Below, piece by piece: positions 1 through 7,618 of a stretch of 47,225 nt of DNA. A model generated the notes under the pieces. It did no database searches. It was not told where the DNA came from and saw only the letters and a list, made by a program, of their open reading frames with translations. The first letter of the stretch is position 1. Every line of letters begins with the position of its first letter. The stretch is from assembly GCF_003935715.1 (NCBI RefSeq), contig NZ_RHPP01000016.1:1-47225 (forward strand), given 5' to 3'. Made by a program: the position numbers and the translations under genes. The DNA is from Stenotrophomonas sp. 278 (GTDB taxonomy: Bacteria; Pseudomonadota; Gammaproteobacteria; Xanthomonadales; Xanthomonadaceae).

Positions 1-1784
1 GCACCCGACCGCAGTGCCTGTGCCAGCTGCTGGCCGACGCCGGCGGTCGCGGTGCCGCGCTGGATGAGGACCAGCTGGACGACCTGATGGACGACTGGCG
101 CAGCGCCGCCCGGTCGCTGGCCAAACGCGGCCTGGTCGAGCGCGTGGCCCAGGCCCATGTCGCCCCCGTGCCGATGCTGGGCACCGGCCCGGTGCCCAAT
201 CCCGAGCAGGCCGATGCCGTTGCCGCCATTACCGGAAGCAACGGTTTCGGCACGTTTCTGCTGGACGGGGTCACCGGCAGCGGCAAGACCGAGGTCTACC
301 TGCAGGCCATTGCCGCCTGCCTGGCCCGTGGCCGGCAGGCGCTGGTGCTGGTACCGGAGATCGGGTTGACCCCGCAGACGCTGTCCCGCTTCCGCACCCG
401 CCTGGGCATTCCGGTGCATGTGCTGCACTCGGGACTGAACGACAACGAGCGCGCCCGGGTGTGGGCCGCTGCCGCGCGTGGCGAAGCGCAGGTGATCGTG
501 GGCACACGCTCGGCAATATTCACTCCGCTGCCGAATGCCGGGTTGATCGTGGTCGATGAGGAGCATGACGGCAGTTACAAGCAGCAGGACGGCATCCGTT
601 ACCACGCCCGCGATTTCGCCCTGGTGCGGGCCAAGGCACTGGACGTCCCGGTGGTGCTGGGAAGTGCCACGCCGTCGCTGGAATCACTGCACAATGCGCG
701 CAGCGGACGCTACGTCCACCTGCGGCTGAAGCAGCGTGCCGGCGAGGCTCGCCCGCCGCGCGTGCGCGTGCTGGACGTGCGCAAGCGCCCGCTGCGTGAC
801 GGACTGTCCCCTGAGGTGCTGGAAGGTATTGGCCAGCATCTGCAGCGCGGGCATCAGGTGCTGGTGTTCAAGAACCGGCGCGGATATGCCCCGGTACTGC
901 TGTGCCACGATTGTGGCTGGACCGCGCCGTGCCGGCGCTGCGACGCGCCGATGACGGTGCACGCCGGTGGCCGAAGGCTGCAATGTCACCACTGCGGCGC
1001 GCGCCAACCGGCACCGCTGGCCTGTCCGGATTGCGGCAGCCTGGCCCTGCAGCCACAGGGCATCGGCACCGAGCGGCTGGAAGAGCATCTGGTGGAGGCA
1101 TTCGCCGATTACCCGGTGATCCGGATCGACCGTGGCACCACGAACCGTCGTGATGCGCTGGAACAACAGCTGGCGCGCCTGGGTGACCAGCCCGGCATTC
1201 TGGTCGGCACGCAGATCCTCGCCAAAGGCCACGATCTCCCAAAGCTCACCCTGGTGGTGGTGGTCGGCATTGACGAAGGTCTTTTCTCCGCCGACTTCCG
1301 CGCCAGCGAGAAGCTGGCCCAGCAGTTGATCCAGGTGGCCGGCCGCGCCGGCCGCGCCACCGACCCCGGCGAGGTCTGGCTGCAGACCCACCACCCCGGG
1401 CACCCCCTGCTGGAAACCCTGGTGCACGGCGGCTACCACGCCTTCGCCGATGCCGAACTGCAGCAGCGCGACGCGGCAGGCTTCCCGCCGTTTGCGCACC
1501 TGGCGCTGCTGCGTGCCGAGGCCCAGCAGGTGGAGCATGCCAATGCCATGCTCACTGCCGTGCGCGGCTTGATTGCCGAAGATGCGCCGGTGGAGCGGTT
1601 TGGGCCGATGCCTGCGCCGATGCCGCGCCGGGCGGGGTATCAGCGCACCCAGCTGTTGTTGTCCGCGCCACAGCGACGGCCATTGCATGCCGTTCTGGAT
1701 GCGATGGTGCCCCGGATCCATGGGTTGCCGGAGGCACGCAAGGTGCGGTGGAGTTTGGATGTAGATCCGATGGATCTTTATTGA
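1..1784 (+). CDS. priA: Primosomal protein N' (PriA helicase), 5' end outside the window
   Basis: PriA is a 3'-5' superfamily 2 DNA helicase that recognises stalled forks and reloads the replisome. The frame is open from base 3, so the start lies outside the window; about 594 of the usual ~730 residues are visible. Seen are a Walker A motif GVTGSGKTEVY (near base 267), a DEEH box (near base 555), and a cysteine-rich zinc-binding insertion with paired CxxC motifs (CHDC, CRRC, CHHC, CPDC; bases 900-1040). Helicase motifs V and VI follow (GTQILAKGHD and QVAGRAGR). The missing part is the N-terminal DNA-binding region. The first in-frame ATG (87) is internal and should not be taken as the start. 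The gene is followed by a SMAG repeat pair. Confidence 0.97.
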   Translation, partial: TRPQCLCQLLADAGGRGAALDEDQLDDLMDDWRSAARSLAKRGLVERVAQAHVAPVPMLGTGPVPNPEQADAVAAITGSNGFGTFLLDGVTGSGKTEVYLQAIAACLARGRQALVLVPEIGLTPQTLSRFRTRLGIPVHVLHSGLNDNERARVWAAAARGEAQVIVGTRSAIFTPLPNAGLIVVDEEHDGSYKQQDGIRYHARDFALVRAKALDVPVVLGSATPSLESLHNARSGRYVHLRLKQRAGEARPPRVRVLDVRKRPLRDGLSPEVLEGIGQHLQRGHQVLVFKNRRGYAPVLLCHDCGWTAPCRRCDAPMTVHAGGRRLQCHHCGARQPAPLACPDCGSLALQPQGIGTERLEEHLVEAFADYPVIRIDRGTTNRRDALEQQLARLGDQPGILVGTQILAKGHDLPKLTLVVVVGIDEGLFSADFRASEKLAQQLIQVAGRAGRATDPGEVWLQTHHPGHPLLETLVHGGYHAFADAELQQRDAAGFPPFAHLALLRAEAQQVEHANAMLTAVRGLIAEDAPVERFGPMPAPMPRRAGYQRTQLLLSAPQRRPLHAVLDAMVPRIHGLPEARKVRWSLDVDPMDLY

Positions 1785-1788
1785 AAGC

Positions 1789-1813
1789 GTGCGGACCAAC
1801 GGTCCGCACCTAC
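1789..1813 (-). repeat. SMAG-type palindromic repeat (GTAG on the minus strand)
   Basis: A perfect 9-bp inverted repeat (GTGCGGACC, loop AAC, GGTCCGCAC) is followed by CTAC, so it reads GTAG plus palindrome on the minus strand. It sits 5 bp after the priA stop and faces a second copy, which gives the usual dimer arrangement of these REP-like elements. Confidence 0.85.
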
Positions 1814-1819
1814 CCGGAG

Positions 1820-1844
1820 GTAGGTACCGACCGTTGGTCGGTAC
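1820..1844 (+). repeat. SMAG-type palindromic repeat
   Basis: GTAG is followed by a palindrome (GTACCGACC, loop GTT, GGTCGGTAC). It forms an inverted pair with the copy at 1789-1813, between the convergent priA and glutathione transferase genes. The pair may stabilise or terminate transcripts from both sides. Confidence 0.85.
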
Positions 1845-1862
1845 GCCCATGGCAGGCACCGC

Positions 1863-2483
1863 TCAGGTCAGCGGCGTCATCACCGCTTTGACGTATGCCG
1901 GGCGCTGCTGCAACCGCTCGTACCATGCTTCCAGATGCGGCAGGTCCGGGCGCTGGATCGGCAGGTTGAACCACGCGTACACCAGTGCGCCAAGCGGGAT
2001 GTCGCCCATCCCGAACGCATCGCCCGACAGCCACGGCTGCGTGGCCAGCGTGGCATCGGCCATCGCCAGGTAGCCACCGGCCTTGACTACCGCAGCGTTG
2101 ATGCGGGTTTCGTCGCGGTCGGCCGGCGCGGTGCGCATGATGCCCCAGATCAGCTCGCTGTAAAGCGGAGCCATGCGCGAGGTGCTCCAGTCCATCCACT
2201 TCTCGCACTGCGCACGTGCCATCACGTCTTCGGGATACAACGTGCCCAGCGCATAGCGGGCGCTGAGGTAGCGCACGATGGTGTTGGACTCCCACAGCGG
2301 CAGGCCGTGGTCCTCGATCACCGGTACCAGTCCATTCGGGTTCATCGCCACGTATTCCGGCGTCTGCGTGCCGCCAAAGCTGCCGCCCACCTCGATGGAT
2401 TCGTACGGGATGCCGATCTCTTCGGCGCACCACAACACCTTGCGCACGTTGCTGGAATTGCGCCGGCCCCAGATCTTCAGCAT
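1863..2483 (-). CDS. Glutathione S-transferase family protein
   Basis: A 206-residue cytosolic protein with the two-domain GST layout. The N-terminal thioredoxin-like half starts MLKIWGRRNSSNVRK and has NPNGLVPVIED (cis-Pro) and ESNTIVRYLS (the glutathione-binding Glu-Ser), about residues 1-80. A helical C-terminal half follows, with a GDAFGMGDIPLGAL segment (N-capping box region). I chose the ATG at 2483 because AGGAAG stands 6 bases ahead of it and the fold starts there; a longer reading adds a basic tail with no family match. It lies 25 bp after the NYN gene on the same strand, so the two are probably cotranscribed. The natural substrate cannot be read from sequence. Confidence 0.9.
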   Translation of the reverse strand: MLKIWGRRNSSNVRKVLWCAEEIGIPYESIEVGGSFGGTQTPEYVAMNPNGLVPVIEDHGLPLWESNTIVRYLSARYALGTLYPEDVMARAQCEKWMDWSTSRMAPLYSELIWGIMRTAPADRDETRINAAVVKAGGYLAMADATLATQPWLSGDAFGMGDIPLGALVYAWFNLPIQRPDLPHLEAWYERLQQRPAYVKAVMTPLT

Positions 2484-2508
2484 GTTGGTCTTCCTGGTGG
2501 GAGTGCGC

Positions 2509-3270
2509 CTATTTTGCCGGTTTCGCAGCGCCTTTTTTCGGCAGCGCGCGCACATAGGTCGACTTGCCGTCCTTCTTCATCTCGAACAGGCCAATCGCCG
2601 CCAGCAGTTCGCTGAGTTTGCCGTAACCATAGTTGCGCGAATCAAACGACGCCTGGTTGCCGATCTGGCTGCCCACCGGTCCCAGGTGCGACCAGCCGTC
2701 TTCGGCCTCTGCCGAGGCCACCGCGCGCCTCAGCATCTGCACCAGACGGGTGTCGCTGCGCAGCTCCGCGCCGCTCTTGCGGGGGCGGGTTTCCTCGTTG
2801 TCCTGCTCCACCTCCGGGTCGGTGGCATGGCCCTGGCCCAGTGCTTCCAGATAGGTGAACTTCGAGCACGCATTGACGAACGGCTCGGGCGTTTTCTTCT
2901 CGCCAAATCCGTAGACCTTGACCCCGTCGGTCAGCAGGCGCATCACCAGCGGGGTGAAATCGGCATCGCTGGACACGATCGCAAAGCCGTCCAGATTGCG
3001 GGCGTAGAGCATGTCCATGGCGTCGATCACCATCGCCATGTCCGAGGCGTTCTTGCCACGGCTGTAGGCGAACTGCTGGATGGGGCGGATCGCATATTCG
3101 TGCAGCACCGACTCCCAGCCTTTCAGGCGCGGGCTCTTCCAGTTGCCATAGGCACGCCGCACGTTGGCCACGCCATAGCGCGCCACCTCGGCCAGCACCA
3201 CGTCGATCTTGGACGAAGGCGCGTTGTCGGCATCGATCAACAGGGCGATGCGCTTTTCCGGTTCGGTCAT
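2509..3270 (-). CDS. NYN domain (LabA/limkain-b1 type) protein with C-terminal OST-HTH domain
   Basis: A 253-residue protein. Residues 6-145 match a NYN (PIN-like) nuclease fold: DADN at 13-16, KNASDMAMVIDAM around 73-85 and SSDADF at 100-105 give the conserved acidic cluster expected to bind a metal. A charged linker (about 150-173) leads to an OST-HTH/LOTUS-like domain at about 174-245 (GWSHLGPVGSQIG ... YGYGKLSELLAAIGLFE), a predicted RNA-binding winged helix. Proteins of this kind are thought to act on RNA, but I know of no defined substrate. It is probably cotranscribed with the downstream GST gene. Confidence 0.9.
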   Translation of the reverse strand: MTEPEKRIALLIDADNAPSSKIDVVLAEVARYGVANVRRAYGNWKSPRLKGWESVLHEYAIRPIQQFAYSRGKNASDMAMVIDAMDMLYARNLDGFAIVSSDADFTPLVMRLLTDGVKVYGFGEKKTPEPFVNACSKFTYLEALGQGHATDPEVEQDNEETRPRKSGAELRSDTRLVQMLRRAVASAEAEDGWSHLGPVGSQIGNQASFDSRNYGYGKLSELLAAIGLFEMKKDGKSTYVRALPKKGAAKPAK

Positions 3271-3434
3271 CGGAGCACTCCATCAATGGAACACGGGGCC
3301 GCCGGCAAGCGCGACGGCTGCTGAATCCAGTATCGGCCATGCACGTGAAGTTTGCGCGTCGCATGCGACCATCTGTCGCGACGACAACGTTTCCACGGGG
3401 ACCGGAGCGCCGGCCCCTCCCAAGGAGTGAGTGC

Positions 3435-4709
3435 ATGACCCGCGACACCCTGCCCCATCTGGTCATCATCGGCGGTGGCTTTGCCGGCCTGTGGGCCACC
3501 CGGGCCTTGACCAACAGCGGCATCCGCATCACTCTGGTGGACCGTCGCAACCATCACCTGTTCCAGCCGCTGCTGTACCAGGTCGCCACCGCCGGCCTGT
3601 CCGCACCGGATATCGCCGCGCCACTGCGCCACATCCTCGGCCACCAGCGCAACGTGGAAGTGCGGCTGGGCGAAGTCACCACGATCGACAAGCAGACCCG
3701 GCAGATCACTTTGGCCGACGGCAGCCAGATCGGCTACGACACCCTGCTGCTGTGCACCGGGGCGACCCATGCCTACTTCGGCCACGACGAATGGGCGGCC
3801 GATGCGCCTGGGCTGAAGACGCTGGATGACGCCATCGCGCTGCGCCGCAAGCTGCTCCTGGCCTTCGAGCGCGCCGAGGCCGAGCCCGACCCGGCGCGCA
3901 AGGCGGCATGGCTGAGCTTCGCCGTGGTCGGCGGCGGGCCTACCGGGGTGGAGCTGGCCGGCACCTTGGCCGAAATCGCCCGGCACACCCTGCGCAACGA
4001 GTTCCGCCACATCGACCCGGCCAGTGCCAAGGTGCGGCTGGTCGAGGCCGGTCCGCGCGTCCTGTCCAGCTTCCCCGAAGTGCTGTCACTGAAGGCGCGC
4101 CGGCAGCTGGAGAAGCTGGGCGTGGAGGTGCTTACCGGCACACCGGTAAGCGACATCAATGGCGAAGGCTTCCAGCTGGGCGAGCAGTTCATTCCCGCCC
4201 GCACCGTGGTGTGGGCCGCCGGTGTGGCGGCCTCGCCGCTGGCGCGCACCTTGGACGTACCCCTAGATCGGGCCGGTCGCGTGCCGGTACAGCCCGACCT
4301 GACCTTGGCCGGACACCCGGAGATCTTTGTCGCCGGAGATCTGGCAGCACTGAGCCAGGCCGATGGCAAGCCGGTACCCGGCGTCGCCCCGGCCGCCAAG
4401 CAGATGGGCAAGCACGTGGCCACAACCATCCGCGCGCGGCTGGAGAACAAGCCCGCACCGGGGCCGTTCAAGTACGTGGACTACGGCAACCTGGCCACCA
4501 TCGGCCGCATGGCCGCGATCGTGCACCTGGGCAAGCTGCAGCTGTCTGGCGTGCTGGCCTGGTGGTTCTGGCTGGCCGCCCACGTATTCTTCCTGATCGG
4601 CTTCCGCAACCGCATCGTGGTGCTGCTCAACTGGGCGGTGGCGTACTGGAGCTACCAGCGCAGCGCGCGGATCATCTTCGGTGATGACCAGCAGGATCGA
4701 CGGCCCTGA
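3435..4709 (+). CDS. ndh: Type II NADH dehydrogenase (NADH:quinone oxidoreductase)
   Basis: A 424-residue single-subunit, non-proton-pumping respiratory enzyme that passes electrons from NADH to quinone at the inner face of the membrane. Seen are the N-terminal FAD-binding VIIGGGFAG (residues 10-18), the second Rossmann motif VVGGGPTGVELAG for NADH, the FAD-ribityl motif VFVAGDLA, and a hydrophobic, aromatic-rich C-terminal segment (WWFWLAAHVFFLIG and following) that anchors the protein to the membrane. The ATG at 3435 follows AAGGAG at 3422-3427. The frame extends upstream to 3339, but that part has no family similarity. It is transcribed divergently from the NYN gene. Confidence 0.95.
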   Translation: MTRDTLPHLVIIGGGFAGLWATRALTNSGIRITLVDRRNHHLFQPLLYQVATAGLSAPDIAAPLRHILGHQRNVEVRLGEVTTIDKQTRQITLADGSQIGYDTLLLCTGATHAYFGHDEWAADAPGLKTLDDAIALRRKLLLAFERAEAEPDPARKAAWLSFAVVGGGPTGVELAGTLAEIARHTLRNEFRHIDPASAKVRLVEAGPRVLSSFPEVLSLKARRQLEKLGVEVLTGTPVSDINGEGFQLGEQFIPARTVVWAAGVAASPLARTLDVPLDRAGRVPVQPDLTLAGHPEIFVAGDLAALSQADGKPVPGVAPAAKQMGKHVATTIRARLENKPAPGPFKYVDYGNLATIGRMAAIVHLGKLQLSGVLAWWFWLAAHVFFLIGFRNRIVVLLNWAVAYWSYQRSARIIFGDDQQDRRP

Positions 4710-4724
4710 CGGGGACAGCTTGTC

Positions 4725-4757
4725 GCTCGTGGCTCGTGGCTCGTGGCTCGTGGCTCG
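4725..4757 (+). repeat. Heptanucleotide tandem repeat (GCTCGTG, about 4.7 copies)
   Basis: Four exact copies of GCTCGTG followed by GCTCG, starting 16 bp after the ndh stop. The unit length is not a multiple of three, so a change in copy number would shift any frame read through it. The only start codons (GTG) of the downstream frame lie inside this repeat. Confidence 0.9.
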
Positions 4758-5350
4758 CCGGCGACGTGCTGCGCTTCGAACTGCACAGCAGCTCCTCGGG
4801 CTACGAATGCAGGATGAGTGGAACCACCAGCAAGACCCTGCAATCCACACACGTCGACCCGGCCCCGGGAACAAGCCACTGCCAATTGACCATGCATCGA
4901 ACAGAACGAGGAATCGATCTGGGTACAACTACGCCTGAGACATGCGCTGCATACTGCGGACAAAATGGGTCATTCAAGGGCCTGTATCTTTCCGTTGACC
5001 CGATGTGTACGCAAGGCACCATCCAGGAGACACTCGAGCAGGCCAGCAACGGAGATGCGCGCCCTGGCATCATCAAAACGATCACCGAGAGGTGCATGAA
5101 AACCCTGCCATATTCGTCAATTGCAGCGCTGCGCTTGGAGCTTGCTGCAGCCTATGACCGAGAGGGTGATCAGGCGAACTGCCTGTCGGCCCTTTCCCCC
5201 TATGTTGCTGATGCCGCCAGATCGGATGACGAGATCACCCAGGGAATGACGGGTGCAGCGGCTGACGAGATCACCGGCATCATGGAAGTCGTTCGGAGCA
5301 TGTTGGATCGGTGCGAACGCAGATCGCCTCCTGGTAGCGTCGGTCGATAG
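4736..5350 (+). pseudogene. 5'-truncated gene for a Cys-containing exported-type protein, unknown function
   Basis: The frame stays open for 204 codons. From about residue 24 its composition looks like a real protein: cysteine pairs in GYEC, HCQL, TCAAYCGQNG, DPMCTQG, ERCMK and ANCLSAL, with helical TPR-like stretches in the second half (LRLELAAAYDREGDQANCLSALSPYV). No signal peptide or credible ribosome-binding site is present, and the first codons are translated from the heptamer repeat. I infer that the original 5' end was lost and replaced by the repeat, leaving a remnant or a phase-variable gene. The base composition is less GC-rich than its neighbours. I do not recognise a named family. 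Confidence 0.55.
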
Positions 5351-5479
5351 ACGACGGCCGATAACTTTCGATCAGCTCTTTGACGCATGGAGCCCTACGG
5401 AGAAATGTCTCTGCTTTCTGGTCATGCGTCCCCGGGGCGTTGCCCGCCTATCGGCGGTCGTCTATCGACCGACCCTACC
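5333..5479. repeat. Inverted pair of about 31-bp GTAG-starting repeats (SMAG variant)
   Basis: The left arm (5333-5363) and the right arm (5449-5479) are inverted copies with 2 mismatches in 31 positions. Each starts GGTAG when read from outside inwards. About 85 bp of spacer separates them (5364-5448), without a convincing gene. Each arm also has a small internal stem (CGGTC and GACCG). The pair could fold into one long hairpin between the remnant at 4736-5350 and the convergent gene at 5487. Confidence 0.75.
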
Positions 5480-5486
5480 CCTGCGG

Positions 5487-5816
5487 TCAGACCGCGTCCG
5501 TATCGTCATTGCCCTGTGCCAAATGCACATCCCAGGTGCACAGGTAGTCCGGGTCGGTCACGGTGAATTCGATCGAACGCAACGTGTAGTCGCCCGGCCC
5601 GGCCACCTTGTAATGATCCAGATGCGGCGGCAGGAACAGTTCCTCGCCGTCGATCAGGCTGGCCACTACCACGCCCTCGTCTTCGTTGATGCGCAGGATC
5701 TCGCCAGCGCACTGTTTTTGTTCGAGGGCGTTGCCATCCGCATCCAGATAGGTAATGCCGGCGAGAACGATCTTGCCGAGCATGGTGTTGGCTTTTTCTT
5801 GATCGAGTGTGCTCAT
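5487..5816 (-). CDS. Small hypothetical protein (109 residues)
   Basis: Codes for a soluble, acidic protein of 109 residues with no signal peptide or membrane segment. The middle (LAGITYLDADGNALEQKQCAGEILRINEDEGVV) suggests a small beta-rich fold; the C-terminal part ends with a run of acidic residues (GNDDTDAV). I do not recognise a family. The start is ambiguous: ATG at 5816 or at 5783, neither with a strong ribosome-binding site. The next gene on this strand (143 residues) ends 39 bp upstream of the start, so cotranscription is likely. Confidence 0.7.
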   Translation of the reverse strand: MSTLDQEKANTMLGKIVLAGITYLDADGNALEQKQCAGEILRINEDEGVVVASLIDGEELFLPPHLDHYKVAGPGDYTLRSIEFTVTDPDYLCTWDVHLAQGNDDTDAV

Positions 5817-5855
5817 GGAAGATCAGATTCCAGCTGGGATGCGCGTGGCGCGTCT

Positions 5856-6287
5856 CTACGGTTTGGGTTTGGGGTACCAGAGGGCGTTGACGATGATCCA
5901 GCGCTGCTCGAAGCGGCCCATGTGGAAATAGTCGACGAACCAAGGCGTTTCGAGCCGCACGGAGGCGGTGTTGCCGGTTACATCCAACACGCGGCAACTG
6001 CGGTTCCATTCGGCCCTCGGAGTTTTCAGCGCGCCCTGCTTGGTCAGCGCCACCAGTTCTTCTTTGGACATGCGACGCAGGCCCAACCGCTCGTCCGGTG
6101 TGTCACCAAGAACAGCACGCTTGGCCAGATCCGGGTGCAGTGAGCGTGCCACCCGCGCCGGATCGGCTTCCAACTGACCGTCCACGTAGTCCAGGCAGGT
6201 GGCCTCGATGGCGGCCAAGGTGGCGGGATCTGCCACCGGCGCGGCGGCGGCCGGAGTCAACGCAAGCAGCAGGGAAAGCGTAGACAT
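5856..6287 (-). CDS. Exported NTF2-like / putative lumazine-binding-like protein
   Basis: A 143-residue protein with a short signal peptide (MSTLSLLLALTPAAAA, then PVADP). The mature part has the order of an NTF2-like (SnoaL / lumazine-binding-2 type) fold: an N-terminal helix (AAIEATCLDYVDGQL), a pocket helix region (RSLHPDLAKRAVLGD, MSKEELVALTKQG), and C-terminal strands (ASVRLETPWFVDYFHMGRFEQRWIIVNALWYPK). The function is not known; such proteins are usually periplasmic binding or catalytic domains. I place the start at 6287, where GGAGGAAAC precedes the ATG; an upstream in-frame ATG at 6308 lacks this. It is probably cotranscribed with the 109-residue gene downstream. Confidence 0.8.
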   Translation of the reverse strand: MSTLSLLLALTPAAAAPVADPATLAAIEATCLDYVDGQLEADPARVARSLHPDLAKRAVLGDTPDERLGLRRMSKEELVALTKQGALKTPRAEWNRSCRVLDVTGNTASVRLETPWFVDYFHMGRFEQRWIIVNALWYPKPKP

Positions 6288-6343
6288 CGTTTCCTCCATT
6301 GGCGGCACAACGGTTCAGGCCGATCTTCGCATGCCGATGGGTC

Positions 6344-6763
6344 TCAGCGGAGACTTCGCGGAGCGCGACACGCCCCGCCGAGCCGCGCGGTCTCGGTGAT
6401 CTGCAGCGGCGTCCAATGCCGAACGATCCAGACATGCAGCGCCGCGCTCTGGAAATGCCATCGCAGCATGCTTGTCCGCGGCAACTGCGAGAGATGGCTT
6501 CGCGCTACCCATGAGGCTTCCCAATGCCCAGGCGCAAGGGTGACGCGCCCGATTTCAGATACCCGGACCCTGAACGCATCAACCACCCGCATGCGCGTGA
6601 CGATCTGGTTCCGGCAGCTGAGAGCAGGCCCAGCGTTTGCATGCACGGGCGTTGGGCGACCCTCGATCATGCCCAGTGCTACCACATACCCCAGCACCGG
6701 AATGCCAGCCACCAACGCCCCCAGTAGCAGCATGGCAACGAGCGCTTTCGAGAGGACAGTCAT
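6344..6763 (-). CDS. Hypothetical protein with one N-terminal membrane segment
   Basis: A 139-residue frame. Residues 4-31 are strongly hydrophobic (ALVAMLLLGALVAGIPVLGYVVALG), as expected for a membrane anchor or signal anchor. The rest has a single Cys near residue 50, a GHWEASW motif and an LRWHFQSAALHVWIV stretch that look like beta strands of a folded domain. I do not recognise the family. The ATG at 6763 is preferred over the one at 6772; no clear ribosome-binding site is seen for either. It is kept as real because the hydrophobic N-terminus and residue composition fit a membrane protein better than a shadow frame. Confidence 0.5.
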   Translation of the reverse strand: MTVLSKALVAMLLLGALVAGIPVLGYVVALGMIEGRPTPVHANAGPALSCRNQIVTRMRVVDAFRVRVSEIGRVTLAPGHWEASWVARSHLSQLPRTSMLRWHFQSAALHVWIVRHWTPLQITETARLGGACRAPRSLR

Positions 6764-6793
6764 GGGCAACACCCTGCTGCTGCGCCAACGGAT

Positions 6794-6971
6794 TTACTCC
6801 AATCGATCCAGTTCATCCTGGATATCGTCCCTGAGTGTCATGGGTGGCACGACTGGGCCGCGCCCATCCACAATCGGCAACGCGCTTGATGAAATAGCCG
6901 TACCGAGTCTCGGCATCCGTCGCCAGCACCGCTTCAATCTCGCCGGTACCGAATCGATATCCCGTTTCCAT
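6794..6971 (-). pseudogene. DUF2750-family gene with internal deletion and frameshift
   Basis: From the ATG at 6971 the frame reads METGYRFGTGEIEAVLATDA then ETRYGYFIKRVAD, which fits the start of DUF2750 proteins (RYxYFxKxVADWEEVW). After base 6873 this frame loses similarity. A shifted frame (6871-6794) then gives the family's typical end, GPVVPPMTLRDDIQDELDRL plus Glu. The central ~70 residues of a normal ~125-residue protein are missing. The identification comes from memory of the family pattern; the two-frame structure is seen directly. No intact copy is present in the window. Confidence 0.6.
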
Positions 6972-7017
6972 GGCGTCTGTCCCTGTTCTGCCGTGTTCCG
7001 ATTGTGATGGCGCGGCG

Positions 7018-7314
7018 CTAGGCCAGCAATACCGGCTCCACTGCCAGCAACCAGGCCAGTTTGCGCGCCCGCGGCTGGCGTTTGAGCTGCCATTCGGCTT
7101 TGGAAGCGGTCGCGCGGTCCGGGTAGGCACGGCTGGCCAGCAGCTTTACCGGCGGGTTGGCGCGGGTGTAGCGCGCGCCTTTGCCGGCCAGGTGCGCCTG
7201 GAAGCGGGCCTCCACGTCGTTGCTGATGCCGGCGTAATAGCTGCCGTTGCGGCATTCCAGCAGGTACACGTACCAAGGGGCGGGTTCAGCAACCATGGGG
7301 GGATTATCGGGCAT
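7018..7314 (-). CDS. GIY-YIG nuclease superfamily protein (YhbQ/UPF0213 type)
   Basis: A protein of about 98 residues made almost entirely of one GIY-YIG domain: [18 protein letters not shown] supplies the two motifs (the second reads YAG), followed by [19 protein letters not shown] with the conserved Arg and His, and [16 protein letters not shown] with the catalytic-type Glu. This is the small stand-alone family related to E. coli YhbQ, whose role in DNA metabolism is unclear. The start is uncertain (ATG at 7314 or 7296; no good ribosome-binding site). Its 5' end overlaps the presumed promoter of the divergent glycine riboswitch. Confidence 0.9.
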   Translation of the reverse strand: MPDNPPMVAEPAPWYVYLLECRNGSYYAGISNDVEARFQAHLAGKGARYTRANPPVKLLASRAYPDRATASKAEWQLKRQPRARKLAWLLAVEPVLLA

Positions 7315-7332
7315 CGGCTGCCCGCTGGCTGC

Positions 7333-7338
7333 TAGAAT
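7333..7338 (+). promoter_or_regulatory. Probable -10 box for the glycine riboswitch transcript
   Basis: TAGAAT lies 7 bases before the first base of the aptamer P1 stem (7346), the right distance for a sigma-70 -10 element. I see no clear -35 hexamer. Confidence 0.5.
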
Positions 7339-7345
7339 CGCCCCC

Positions 7346-7532
7346 GGATGCAGGAGAGAGGTGCCACGCTGGCACCCGCCGAAGGCGCAGGCTCCCATAA
7401 TCGCTCAGGCCGGTGGCTCGATAGGCCGCCAACCATGCATCCAGCACGCCGATCTGGAGAGAGGTCTTCACTGACCCGCCGAAGGGGCACGTGGCCTGGC
7501 CACCGAACTCTCAGGCAAAAGGACAGCGGGAG
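7346..7532 (+). ncRNA. Tandem glycine riboswitch (two aptamers)
   Basis: Aptamer 1 is closed by GGATGCA (7346-7352) pairing perfectly with TGCATCC (7436-7442). It holds the GGAGAGAGG core (7353-7361) and CGCCGAAGGCGC. Aptamer 2 follows directly with a second GGAGAGAGG (7456-7464), CGCCGAAGGGGCA and the very conserved CTCTCAGGCAAAAGGAC (about 7508-7524). This two-aptamer arrangement is the known cooperative glycine sensor. It lies 87 bp before a glycine-transporter-family gene. A GC-rich hairpin follows at about 7561-7576 and may belong to the expression platform; no U-run is present. Confidence 0.92.
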
Positions 7533-7618
7533 CGGCAACCAACGTTGAACCCCACCTGTGCCCGCGCATGGGCGGGGCGCGCGTTCGTGTTCCTGCCTGC
7601 CGTACCGGAACCTCCCCC

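Noticed and set aside
684-1859. Long minus-strand frame (391 codons) opposite priA
   Set aside because: It is the shadow of priA in high-GC DNA: His/Gln/Arg/Ala-rich, no domain, no ribosome-binding site. The same holds for long frames opposite mdtABC, groEL, the nuclease gene and dsbD.
6813-7130. 105-codon minus-strand frame starting inside the GIY-YIG gene
   Set aside because: Only the part from 6971 has family-like sequence; the first half is antisense-type noise over the GIY-YIG end. I annotated the DUF2750 remnant instead.
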